A stretch of 9,587 bases of DNA from Candidatus Hodarchaeota archaeon. Lineage in GTDB: Archaea; Asgardarchaeota; Heimdallarchaeia; Hodarchaeales; Hodarchaeaceae. The stretch is from NCBI GenBank assembly GCA_030589605.1, contig JAUUVJ010000130.1:1-9587 (forward strand), in the 5' to 3' direction. Within the stretch, counting starts at the first letter, position 1. The number at the start of each line of letters is the position of its first letter. Below, one piece after another: positions 1 to 5,151 of the stretch. Below the pieces are notes generated by a model, which was not told the DNA's origin, did not search any database, and saw nothing but the letters and a program-made list of their open reading frames with translations. A program made the position numbers and the translations under genes.

Positions 1-1
1 G

Positions 2-205
2 AAACAAATGCTTTCTATGTTTAAAAGTGCTTATAAACTGCGTAGAATCTTCGATATTATTTCTACAGGTGAAGACAGCCGTTTACAGTGGTATATGAAC
101 AGATTGAGAAGTGGGGATATAAAGAAGGCTGTTCATTGTTCTGTTCCATGGAAGTTAACTCTTGGTTTCCCATTTCTAGGTTTAGTAAATCGAATAATCA
201 AATAG
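2..205 (+). CDS. C-terminal fragment of a protein, possibly geranylgeranyl-reductase-like
   Basis: The reading frame is open to the left window edge, with two codons (Lys-Gln) before the first ATG at 8, and it ends at TAG 203-205. It is therefore most simply the 3' end of a longer gene rather than a 65-residue protein; no SD can be checked before position 8. The visible tail is basic and helical (KSAYKLRRIFDIIS), then has a short polar stretch and ends in a hydrophobic/basic segment (FPFLGLVNRIIK) that could lie on a membrane surface. This resembles, from memory, the C-terminal tails of archaeal FAD-dependent geranylgeranyl reductase family proteins (saturation of isoprenoid lipid chains), but no cofactor motif falls inside the window. 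The functional name is a guess; being a real coding end is more likely than not. Confidence 0.45.
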   Translation, partial: KQMLSMFKSAYKLRRIFDIISTGEDSRLQWYMNRLRSGDIKKAVHCSVPWKLTLGFPFLGLVNRIIK

Positions 206-236
206 TGGGGGATCTATGTACCAATGAAGGAAATGG

Positions 237-242
237 AAAAAA
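237..242 (-). terminator. T-tract terminator candidate for the Cys-rich gene
   Basis: Six consecutive A on the + strand give TTTTTT in the leftward transcript, about 90 nt beyond the stop codon of the small Cys-rich gene. Archaeal RNA polymerase can terminate on T-tracts without a hairpin, and the two flanking genes converge here. No strong stem is seen next to it, so this rests on the tract alone. Confidence 0.3.
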
Positions 243-333
243 TCTACTAAAAATATGAATATATATAAAAATTGATGAAAAATAGATTTTGGACCATTAA
301 ATTCCTGTATAAAGGTAAACTTGTAACAGCTGG

Positions 334-522
334 TTAAATCCATCTGCTATAACCGGGCATAGTACAGCATTTTGGGAGAGATTCAGTATGACAACTATCT
401 CCATTAACCGCGCATATTAAACTTGGTACTCCATCTATTTCTCCAACAACCATTTCTTTATCACAGTGTTTAGGAATTGGACTAACTAATTTTCCGCAGT
501 TTTGACATCGATAAGAGGGCAT
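334..522 (-). CDS. Small Cys-rich (zinc-ribbon-like) protein, 62 aa
   Basis: The start was chosen at the internal ATG (520-522) because a perfect GGAGGT SD (529-534) sits just upstream. An in-frame ATG at 592-594 would add 24 hydrophobic residues but has no SD. The 62-residue product has Cys at 6, 9, 20, 37, 44, 52 and 53, plus His19 and His45. C6-x2-C9-G is a typical zinc knuckle, and C20, C37 or C44 could complete a site. Two segments look alike, PIPKHCDKEM (residues 15-24) and SLPKCCTMPG (48-57), hinting at a repeated metal-binding unit with Met as a possible extra ligand. No signal peptide or membrane segment is present, so a cytosolic metal-binding or redox protein, or a small regulator, is possible. 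The function is not recognised. It lies 111 nt downstream of the YdjM-like gene on the same strand and probably has its own promoter. Confidence 0.75.
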   Translation of the reverse strand: MPSYRCQNCGKLVSPIPKHCDKEMVVGEIDGVPSLICAVNGDSCHTESLPKCCTMPGYSRWI

Positions 523-565
523 TCTATAACCTCCAAAAAAACATTCTGAAATTAAAAAATAAACC

Positions 566-573
566 ATTTTAAA
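566..573 (-). promoter_or_regulatory. TATA-like box for the small Cys-rich gene
   Basis: On the minus strand the sequence reads CTTTAAAATGG, with TTTAAAAT at 566-573. Transcription would begin about 25-30 nt further left, near 543, giving a leader of roughly 20 nt that includes the GGAGGT SD. Weakly specific because the whole 111-nt gap is AT-rich; T-runs in the same gap could also terminate transcripts arriving from the upstream gene. Confidence 0.3.
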
Positions 574-633
574 GATTACTGAACTATTGGGCATTTAGTT
601 TTTATTTTTCTTAAAGAAATAATATCTTGTTAT

Positions 634-1998
634 TTAATCTTTCTTAATCTTAAATGAAATAAAAATCAGTATGATTCCCGTAATGAATGAAAAAATTCCT
701 ATAGATACAAGTGAAAATCGACTAGATACGACTACAACGTCAAGATGCGCTGATTCAATTAGAGATGAGCCATTAAGAATCTCTGTAGCATTTAAATTTA
801 AATTGTGGATTATAGCAACTAAAGCAAAAGAACCACTGTTTAATTGTGTAGACAATGAAGTTTCATTTGTTGTAGTTGAATTTGAAGAAAGGGAGCTAGA
901 GGATAGTTCATTGAATAACGTTTGATATACAAGCTGAAATTGAAGAATGTTACCACTTGTGTTAAGTGGGTACAGGTTGAAAAGCGTTGAAACAGATCCT
1001 GAAAAAGAATTATACCTACTTTGTGTAGTCAAAAGTAGCATATGATCGAATGAGCTAACTTCAGAGCTGATTGATAAAGTCCCTTCAGTGTTATAAAGAG
1101 TACTTGGCTGTAATAAGTAATCAGTAGATTCAAAGGAAATCGCTAGGGTTGGAAAAAATGATCTAGAGGAAACTCTGAAATGACCAGACACCGAATTTGA
1201 ATCTACAGTATACATACCAGTCATTGGTACTAGTAGAAATCCTAAAAGAATAAGCATAATTCCCAGTCCCATGAGTGGGGAATCAAAATGGTTTTTTTGT
1301 CGCCATTCAGAAAATCGCTTAATATTTAGATTAGGCAACATCGGCCATGCCACGAATACAAAGAAAATTACAAACAAAAAAACGTGAATAAGTAAATTAT
1401 CAATCGAAATAGCAACTGGTTCTCTACCAAAGGTTTCTATTCGTTGTGATGGGGAGAGATTATAAAAATAAAGTGAGACACCTTGTAAGAATGAAATCCC
1501 TGTTAATTCTAGAATGAATCCAACTATGGTAACTGGAAGAAATAGCCATGGCATCATATCAATAAGAATAGCGAAGTTTAATGAAAATAAGCGATTAGAA
1601 AAAGGATAAAAAATCGCTAAGGGTTGATCTAAATCAAGTAAAAGATGTAAAAACCAAAGGATACCTCCATACGACAAACATCGCCCCCAAAAACTTTTTT
1701 TCTCATTGTTTTTCTTTATATCATCAGTTAATTGTTCATCATTGGAAGAATTAACCTTCAGATAGTGATAATAATAATAAATGAGAGTTCCTATGATTGT
1801 TATTATTATAGGAACAAAAATACTATGAGATATCAATCTATGTGATGCAAAAAAGATATCGAAATCAGGAAGGATTGAAAACATAATTACGATCCAAAAT
1901 AAAGACTTATTCTGACGAAACTTATCCCGTTCGTTGCTAGATATGAAGCTCCAAAATAAAATTGATTCTAAACTAAGATGTGTTGGAAATAATGTCAT
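634..1998 (-). CDS. YdjM/DUF457-type membrane metal-dependent hydrolase with long C-terminal outer domain, 454 aa
   Basis: The first half matches the YdjM/DUF457 family (annotated as membrane-bound metal-dependent hydrolases). It has an early His7, PDFD at 44-47 preceded by a hydrophobic stretch, SHRLISHS at 52-59, FLHLLLDLD at 116-124 and YPFS at 131-134. These conserved His/Asp residues lie at membrane edges as expected for a metal site. Hydrophobic segments fall near 32-50, 59-80, 105-122, 138-167, 198-221 and 239-264. After the last comes a polar region of about 160 residues (265-425), with a Ser/Thr/Asn-rich linker around 366-385 and N-glycosylation sequons at N346, N373, N378, N403 and N409, then a final membrane helix (428-449) and a basic tail ending KIKKD. 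Simple YdjM proteins are around 170-200 residues, so the outer part is an unrecognised addition. The biochemical substrate of the family is not established. The start at 1998 has no strong SD, only a weak GTGA about 9 nt upstream, but a good TATA box lies about 70 nt upstream. Confidence 0.85.
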   Translation of the reverse strand: MTLFPTHLSLESILFWSFISSNERDKFRQNKSLFWIVIMFSILPDFDIFFASHRLISHSIFVPIIITIIGTLIYYYYHYLKVNSSNDEQLTDDIKKNNEKKSFWGRCLSYGGILWFLHLLLDLDQPLAIFYPFSNRLFSLNFAILIDMMPWLFLPVTIVGFILELTGISFLQGVSLYFYNLSPSQRIETFGREPVAISIDNLLIHVFLFVIFFVFVAWPMLPNLNIKRFSEWRQKNHFDSPLMGLGIMLILLGFLLVPMTGMYTVDSNSVSGHFRVSSRSFFPTLAISFESTDYLLQPSTLYNTEGTLSISSEVSSFDHMLLLTTQSRYNSFSGSVSTLFNLYPLNTSGNILQFQLVYQTLFNELSSSSLSSNSTTTNETSLSTQLNSGSFALVAIIHNLNLNATEILNGSSLIESAHLDVVVVSSRFSLVSIGIFSFITGIILIFISFKIKKD

Positions 1999-2068
1999 AA
2001 TAATTCACGAGTTTTGTATTATGGATATACGTCATCTAATTCGCGTATGACAATGAAAAGTTATCCAT

Positions 2069-2078
2069 TTTCATATAA
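2069..2078 (-). promoter_or_regulatory. TATA box of the YdjM-like gene
   Basis: The minus strand reads TTATATGAAA here, identical over ten bases to the box in front of psmB (8296-8305, plus strand). This recurrence supports it as the local consensus. The expected start of transcription is near 2048, giving a leader of about 50 nt. Confidence 0.5.
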
Positions 2079-2084
2079 CCTGCG

Positions 2085-2106
2085 CTTCGAAAATGCGATA
2101 TCGAAG
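2085..2106. promoter_or_regulatory. Dyad CTTCGA-N10-TCGAAG abutting the TATA box: operator candidate
   Basis: A perfect 6+6 inverted repeat, CTTCGA (2085-2090) and TCGAAG (2101-2106) with a 10-nt spacer, puts the half-site centres about 16 bp apart, a spacing suited to a dimeric helix-turn-helix protein. It begins about six bases upstream (in leftward sense) of the TATA box, over or next to the expected BRE position, where binding could block or assist TFB. It is more GC-containing than its surroundings. No matching copy was noticed elsewhere in the window. Confidence 0.3.
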
Positions 2107-2167
2107 AAAAATACTGAATTTAGGCCCCCAGTTTGAAGCTTAATACTCCATTCTACAAGCGTTCAGT

Positions 2168-2202
2168 CTGTTCTCCATTAAGAGAATAGAACTTTCTCTT
2201 AA
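2168..2202. repeat. Two overlapping, mutually exclusive inverted repeats
   Basis: Repeat B is an exact 8-bp inverted repeat, TTAAGAGA (2178-2185) and TCTCTTAA (2195-2202) with a 9-nt spacer. Repeat A pairs CTGTTCTC (2168-2175) with GAGAATAG (2182-2189) using one G-U pair and a 6-nt loop. They share bases 2182-2185, so in RNA only one can form. In the leftward transcript, arm A loses its G-U pair and shrinks to five base pairs, whereas B stays perfect. B could be a processing or termination hairpin behind uppP, or a protein-binding dyad. Confidence 0.3.
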
Positions 2203-2313
2203 AAATATTTATCTTTTTACACTAAAGAGAGGAATTCGATCAGTAAGGATGAAAAATCGTCTGAGTATTTCCGTAATAGTTCGATTATTAATTGGATATC
2301 AGAAATTAGGAAT

Positions 2314-3165
2314 TTAACTACTAATAAAAATTAATAATAATGCAATAGAAATAGTTATTATTCCAAAAGTGATACAAAATTTATCATAAGGAATATCTTT
2401 AAGTTTTAATAAACCACTCATTGTAATAATCCCAATAATTGCGGTTAGTGCAATAGTAAACAGTAATAGTATAAATGGAAATTCAACACTTCCTACAATA
2501 AGCCCCTTGTTACCAATAGAAAATCCATTTAAAATAAATTCAAGAATAGTAGCTCCGAAAACAGCTGGAACAGAAATTATGAAACTTATTCGTAAAGATT
2601 CACGCTGAGTAAATCCTAGGAACAACAACACTGTAATTGTCATACCACTACGACTAATTCCTGGTAATGCAGCAACACCTTGAGCTAATCCAACAATCAA
2701 AGCGTATTTTATAAGTTCATTACGAGATATTGAGTTAATCTCTAGTGTGCCTTGTTTAGGTTGATTCGCAAGAATTATCCCAGTTAAAATTAGTAAAACG
2801 CCTATGATAAGAGTGAATAATATTCCAGGATCAAAATTTAATTGTAGAGTTATCTCTTCCCAATAACTCTTAAACACTAAAACGATTGGTATTGCGGTTA
2901 ATACTGTTCCTAAAGTAGCGAAAATCATAACATATGTAATTCGTGAATTTTTATCAAGTAATTGAAGAAAATCTTCTCGAAAGTACCATAAAACCGAAAT
3001 CATGGTTCCAATATGGAGTATGAGAGCTAAAGTGACAGCTTCAAGTTCAGTCATCTGAAAAATATTAACAAATAGTAAGGATAATTGACCTTCTGACGAT
3101 ATTGGCAACCATTCGATGATTCCTTGAAAAATTGCCATTAAGATTCCCTGAAAAACATCAACCAT
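2314..3165 (-). CDS. uppP: Undecaprenyl/polyprenyl-diphosphate phosphatase (UppP/BacA family), 283 aa
   Basis: UppP removes the terminal phosphate from the polyprenyl diphosphate lipid carrier so it can be reloaded. Archaea have no peptidoglycan, so the carrier here would serve protein N-glycosylation or other surface glycans. The (E/Q)xxxE catalytic motif is seen as Q14-GII-E18, followed by WLPISSEGQ (19-27), and the second signature as PGISRSG (168-174) with Arg172, preceded by GLAQGVAALP. Hydrophobic segments occur along the whole chain (about 48-60, 79-97, 114-132, 155-180, 193-212, 230-252, 265-281), consistent with the multi-helix fold, and the length is normal for the family. The SST-G-H of the E. 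coli enzyme is SSE-G-Q here, so the His at that position is Gln. The start at 3165 is preceded by GGAG (3177-3180), 11 nt away, which is a long but usable spacing. It is divergent from hsp20 across a 265-nt promoter region. Confidence 0.93.
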   Translation of the reverse strand: MVDVFQGILMAIFQGIIEWLPISSEGQLSLLFVNIFQMTELEAVTLALILHIGTMISVLWYFREDFLQLLDKNSRITYVMIFATLGTVLTAIPIVLVFKSYWEEITLQLNFDPGILFTLIIGVLLILTGIILANQPKQGTLEINSISRNELIKYALIVGLAQGVAALPGISRSGMTITVLLFLGFTQRESLRISFIISVPAVFGATILEFILNGFSIGNKGLIVGSVEFPFILLLFTIALTAIIGIITMSGLLKLKDIPYDKFCITFGIITISIALLLIFISS

Positions 3166-3300
3166 TGGTAATAATTCTCCGAACTACAAGTAAGAACATT
3201 TTATTAAGATTTTATCTGTTCCCATCAAGAAGACATTAAATTTTCACACATTGTTATTTTTTTTATCTCGTATTAATTAAAATTAATTACTTTTAAATGG

Positions 3301-3330
3301 TGTTTGGATATGTTTGGATATGTTTGATAC
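3301..3330. repeat. 10-bp tandem repeat TGTTTGGATA upstream of hsp20
   Basis: TGTTTGGATA occurs twice head-to-tail (3301-3310, 3311-3320), followed by a degenerate third unit TGTTTGATAC (3321-3330). The period of one helical turn places the copies on the same DNA face. The array lies about 30-60 bp upstream of the hsp20 TATA box in the region shared with the divergent uppP. Just before it, TTAATTA also occurs twice with a 10-bp period (3273-3279, 3283-3289). This suits cooperative binding by a stress regulator, but the binding protein is unknown. Confidence 0.5.
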
Positions 3331-3361
3331 CTTAAATCCATTTTATACACATGATATAGAA

Positions 3362-3372
3362 AAATATATAAA
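3362..3372 (+). promoter_or_regulatory. TATA box of hsp20
   Basis: AAATATATAAA lies about 60-70 nt before the hsp20 ATG, predicting a start of transcription near 3392-3398 and a leader of about 35 nt containing the SD. A second TATA-like string, CATATATAGAA (about 3389-3399), lies some 26 bp downstream and would give a very short leader. Either or both could be used. Confidence 0.5.
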
Positions 3373-3430
3373 CAAGATGTGAATAAATCATATATAGAAA
3401 TAAACATTAATTAAAATAACAGGTGATTGT

Positions 3431-4015
3431 ATGAAACGAGAAAAAAGATTTTTTGATAACTTTTGGAGTTTTAATTTTGAAGATATGCTTCATTCTTTCA
3501 GCGAGGAAATGAATGAACTTATGAGACCTTCTAATTTAGAGGATCAAGAAAATGGTCCAATTTCTTATGGATATTCCATTCGTATCGGCCCTGATACAAA
3601 TTATCAACCTGAAGTTAAACAATGGGGTAATTTAAACGATTATTTCCGCAAAAATGGGTTACCTAATATTGAATTTCCTTTAACAAAGATACAGAACCCT
3701 CAAGCTCAAGAAGTTCTCCCTGAACCTGATTCTACTAATCGATTTATAGATTTCATTGACGAATCCAAGACCTTGAGAATTATAGTTGAAGTACCCGGCT
3801 TTACTAAAGCTAATTTATCAATAAATATAAATGAAGAAGGTACGGAGATTAATTTGAGTGGAAAATCGGAAAGAAAAGAGCTTAATAAAACCATCAAGCT
3901 TCCTACGAAAATAGAACCGAAATCAACAAAAAGTTCTATTAATAATGGAGTACTAGAAATAATTGGAAATAAGACTGACAAATCTACAAAAAAGGTTAGG
4001 ATAGATATAGACTAG
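3431..4015 (+). CDS. Hsp20 / alpha-crystallin-type small heat shock protein, 194 aa
   Basis: This is an ATP-independent chaperone that forms oligomers and holds unfolding proteins for refolding. The alpha-crystallin domain spans about residues 104-182, with VEVPGFTKANLSI (119-131) and the signature NNGVLEI (171-177). A KKVRIDID tail (187-194) carries a V-R-I version of the C-terminal I-x-I motif that docks on a neighbouring subunit. The N-terminal arm is long: an aromatic/acidic start (FFDNFWSFNFEDML, 7-20), then ISYGYSIRIGPD (44-55) and EVKQWGN (61-67), a strand-like module recalled from many archaeal Hsp20 proteins, then a Pro/Gln-rich linker (84-100). The start is supported by AGGTGA (3421-3426) four nt before ATG. 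It lies downstream of a repeat-bearing promoter region, which suits regulated expression. The next gene, a wHTH regulator, has its own promoter. Confidence 0.93.
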   Translation: MKREKRFFDNFWSFNFEDMLHSFSEEMNELMRPSNLEDQENGPISYGYSIRIGPDTNYQPEVKQWGNLNDYFRKNGLPNIEFPLTKIQNPQAQEVLPEPDSTNRFIDFIDESKTLRIIVEVPGFTKANLSININEEGTEINLSGKSERKELNKTIKLPTKIEPKSTKSSINNGVLEIIGNKTDKSTKKVRIDID

Positions 4016-4061
4016 CTCCACCTGAACATATTAGAGAAAAGTGTCTACATTTTACCCCTAC

Positions 4062-4103
4062 CAATATATTGAATTATATATTTAATATGATACTAATATT
4101 GAA
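4062..4103 (+). promoter_or_regulatory. TATA box of the wHTH gene flanked by similar AT-rich operator-like motifs
   Basis: The TATA element is TTATATATTTAAT, about 4074-4086, predicting transcription from near 4105 and a leader of about 50 nt. It is flanked by CAATATATTGAA (4062-4073), whose first ten bases are a perfect palindrome, and CTAATATTGAA (4093-4103), which shares AATATTGAA-type sequence. Two related sites on both sides of the TATA box are a common autorepression layout for archaeal wHTH proteins, but in such AT-rich DNA chance similarity is possible. Confidence 0.4.
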
Positions 4104-4155
4104 AAAACTGAGCTCAAATAAGCTAAAAAAGATTTAACAGGGAGCTAACAGAATT

Positions 4156-4785
4156 ATGAGTGAAAATAGAGATAATAATGCTTTCAGCCCCGAATATCTT
4201 TCTTCACTAGAAGAAAATGTTCTTTCTGAGCTATCATTAAGAGAAAAAACCTATGCCTTCAGATTTAACGGACTACGTCGTTTATTAAGTGATGTTCATC
4301 AACAAAAGCTCACTCGTGCATTAGAAAGGTTACAAGAAGATAATCTAATTGAACGACATCCTAATGGTGGATATCGTCTTGATGATAATTCTTATGATAT
4401 GGTTCGGGAGTATTATAGTAAGCAGGATATGTATTTAAATTATAGAAAACCAAATTCTGGAAACAAAAAAGTCTTTACTTCTATCTCAGGGGAACATCCC
4501 TTTCCTGTTAAACATATAATCAGTAAACTGTCAGGAAAATACTTCGGAAATTTTCGTTTTATTGGTCATTATTATTCCAAAGGGAAAGGTCAATTAGAAT
4601 GGATTCACGCAGAAGACCGTTCTAGAATATTGATATCAACAATTACCCCATTAGAAATTCAAATTATTACATACAACGTCACTAAGGCTGAATTAAACAG
4701 ATTTTTACGAATCATACAGCAAACACTCTTAGATTATCACCTAGTAGTTACTCTTACAGAGGAAACTGTACCTCAAGCAAATTAA
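4156..4785 (+). CDS. Winged-helix DNA-binding regulator with uncharacterised C-terminal domain, 209 aa
   Basis: Residues about 17-77 fit a winged helix: ENVLSELSLREKTYAFRF (helix 1 region), LRRLLSDVHQQKLTRALERLQEDNLIER (helices 2-3, with QQKLTRALERL as recognition helix) and a wing HPNGGYRL (68-75). A charged, Tyr-rich linker follows (80-106). The C-terminal part (108-200) alternates strand-like and helical segments, for example FRFIGHYYS, GQLEWIHAED, RILISTITPLEIQIITYNV and a helix AELNRFLRIIQQTLLDY. This suggests a compact alpha/beta ligand-binding or dimerisation domain that I do not recognise. No Cys pair, receiver or kinase motif is present. GGGAG (4140-4144) serves as SD about 11 nt before ATG. 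It has its own TATA box with flanking repeated motifs, so autoregulation is likely; whether it controls hsp20 next door is unknown. Confidence 0.8.
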   Translation: MSENRDNNAFSPEYLSSLEENVLSELSLREKTYAFRFNGLRRLLSDVHQQKLTRALERLQEDNLIERHPNGGYRLDDNSYDMVREYYSKQDMYLNYRKPNSGNKKVFTSISGEHPFPVKHIISKLSGKYFGNFRFIGHYYSKGKGQLEWIHAEDRSRILISTITPLEIQIITYNVTKAELNRFLRIIQQTLLDYHLVVTLTEETVPQAN

Positions 4786-4792
4786 CGGGATT

Positions 4793-4824
4793 TGAACGGT
4801 CTAACCAACTCCGTTTAATTTTTT
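4793..4824 (+). terminator. Hairpin plus T-tract terminator of the wHTH gene
   Basis: TGAACGG (4793-4799) pairs with CCGTTTA (4811-4817), seven base pairs with one G-U and an 11-nt loop. It is followed at once by a run of six T (4819-4824), only eight nt after the stop codon. This is the best intrinsic-terminator-like structure in the window. Confidence 0.55.
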
Positions 4825-4976
4825 AGATATCCTAGTTACTAGATTTAGTTTAAAGATCGATTTATCCAAATATTTTTTTCTTTTAGATAGAAAATTAAAA
4901 GAGAAAATGAAGGAACGATTGCTTGTTCCAAAACTTTTTAAAATCATACTTTTACAAATTTAGATGAGGTATTACA

Positions 4977-5003
4977 ATGGGGCCTTGCGTTCTCACAGCT
5001 TAA
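4977..5003 (+). other. Possible 8-codon upstream ORF in the leuS leader
   Basis: ATG at 4977 opens an eight-codon frame (MGPCVLTA) ending at TAA 5001-5003, preceded by GAGGT (4966-4970) at a good SD distance. It overlaps the 5' arm of a possible hairpin (4988-4994). It contains a single Leu codon, so classical leucine attenuation is not supported. An ATG with an SD can arise by chance and no translation evidence exists. Confidence 0.2.
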
Positions 5004-5151
5004 AAAGAATTTTTTGATATTAAGAGAGCGAATAAGGCATTTGAGATTACCCTCGATATTTTATTTTACTACTTCACTTGAAGAGAGCATAATCTATCAT
5101 CGAAGTAGATTTCAATCAAAAGAAAAAGCAAGAATTGTACGGTGAAATGCG

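Larger units (their letters stand above)
1999..2313. other. Gene-free 315-nt spacer between uppP and the YdjM-like gene
   Basis: No convincing coding frame is seen on either strand. The spacer holds a TATA box and an adjacent dyad serving the leftward YdjM-like gene (2069-2106), a GTCAT/ATGAC inverted repeat (2031-2035 with 2047-2051) close to the predicted transcription start, and two overlapping inverted repeats (2168-2202). The part next to the uppP stop codon (2203-2313) shows only short T-runs on the minus strand and no clear terminator hairpin. Confidence 0.6.
4786..5151. other. Gene-free 366-nt region: wHTH terminator and leuS leader
   Basis: No substantial coding frame is found. From left to right it contains the terminator hairpin (4793-4824) and a GGAAC-N8-GTTCC hairpin (4912-4916 with 4925-4929). 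A TATA-like CTTTTTAAAATC follows (4934-4945), then a short SD-led ORF (4977-5003). A 7-bp stem with one G-U pair comes next (CGTTCTC 4988-4994 with GAGAGCG 5024-5030). A second TATA-like stretch lies near 5055-5066. Last is CTACTTC (5069-5075), which can pair either with GAAGTAG (5102-5108) or, over CTTC (5072-5075), with the nearer GAAG (5080-5083). If transcription starts from the first TATA near 4965, leuS has a leader of almost 190 nt; if from the second, about 65 nt. Confidence 0.5.

Noticed and set aside
523..594. 24-codon N-terminal extension of the small Cys-rich protein from the ATG at 594
   Set aside because: The internal ATG at 522 has a perfect GGAGGT SD at the right distance, while the upstream ATG has none.
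671..925. 84-codon plus-strand open frame inside the YdjM-like gene
   Set aside because: It lies antisense to a long frame with clear family motifs and membrane segments, and its product has no recognisable pattern. A shadow frame.
3301..3330. CRISPR-type repeat array
   Set aside because: The units are 10 bp and directly adjacent with no spacers, so this is a tandem repeat, not CRISPR.
3706..3981. 91-codon minus-strand open frame inside hsp20
   Set aside because: Fully antisense to the alpha-crystallin domain, whose motifs are in the plus frame.
4783..4817. A complete tRNA gene on the minus strand
   Set aside because: Only D-loop-like and T-loop-like words are present; T-stem pairing fails, and the anticodon arm and acceptor stem are missing. 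Kept only as a low-grade finding.
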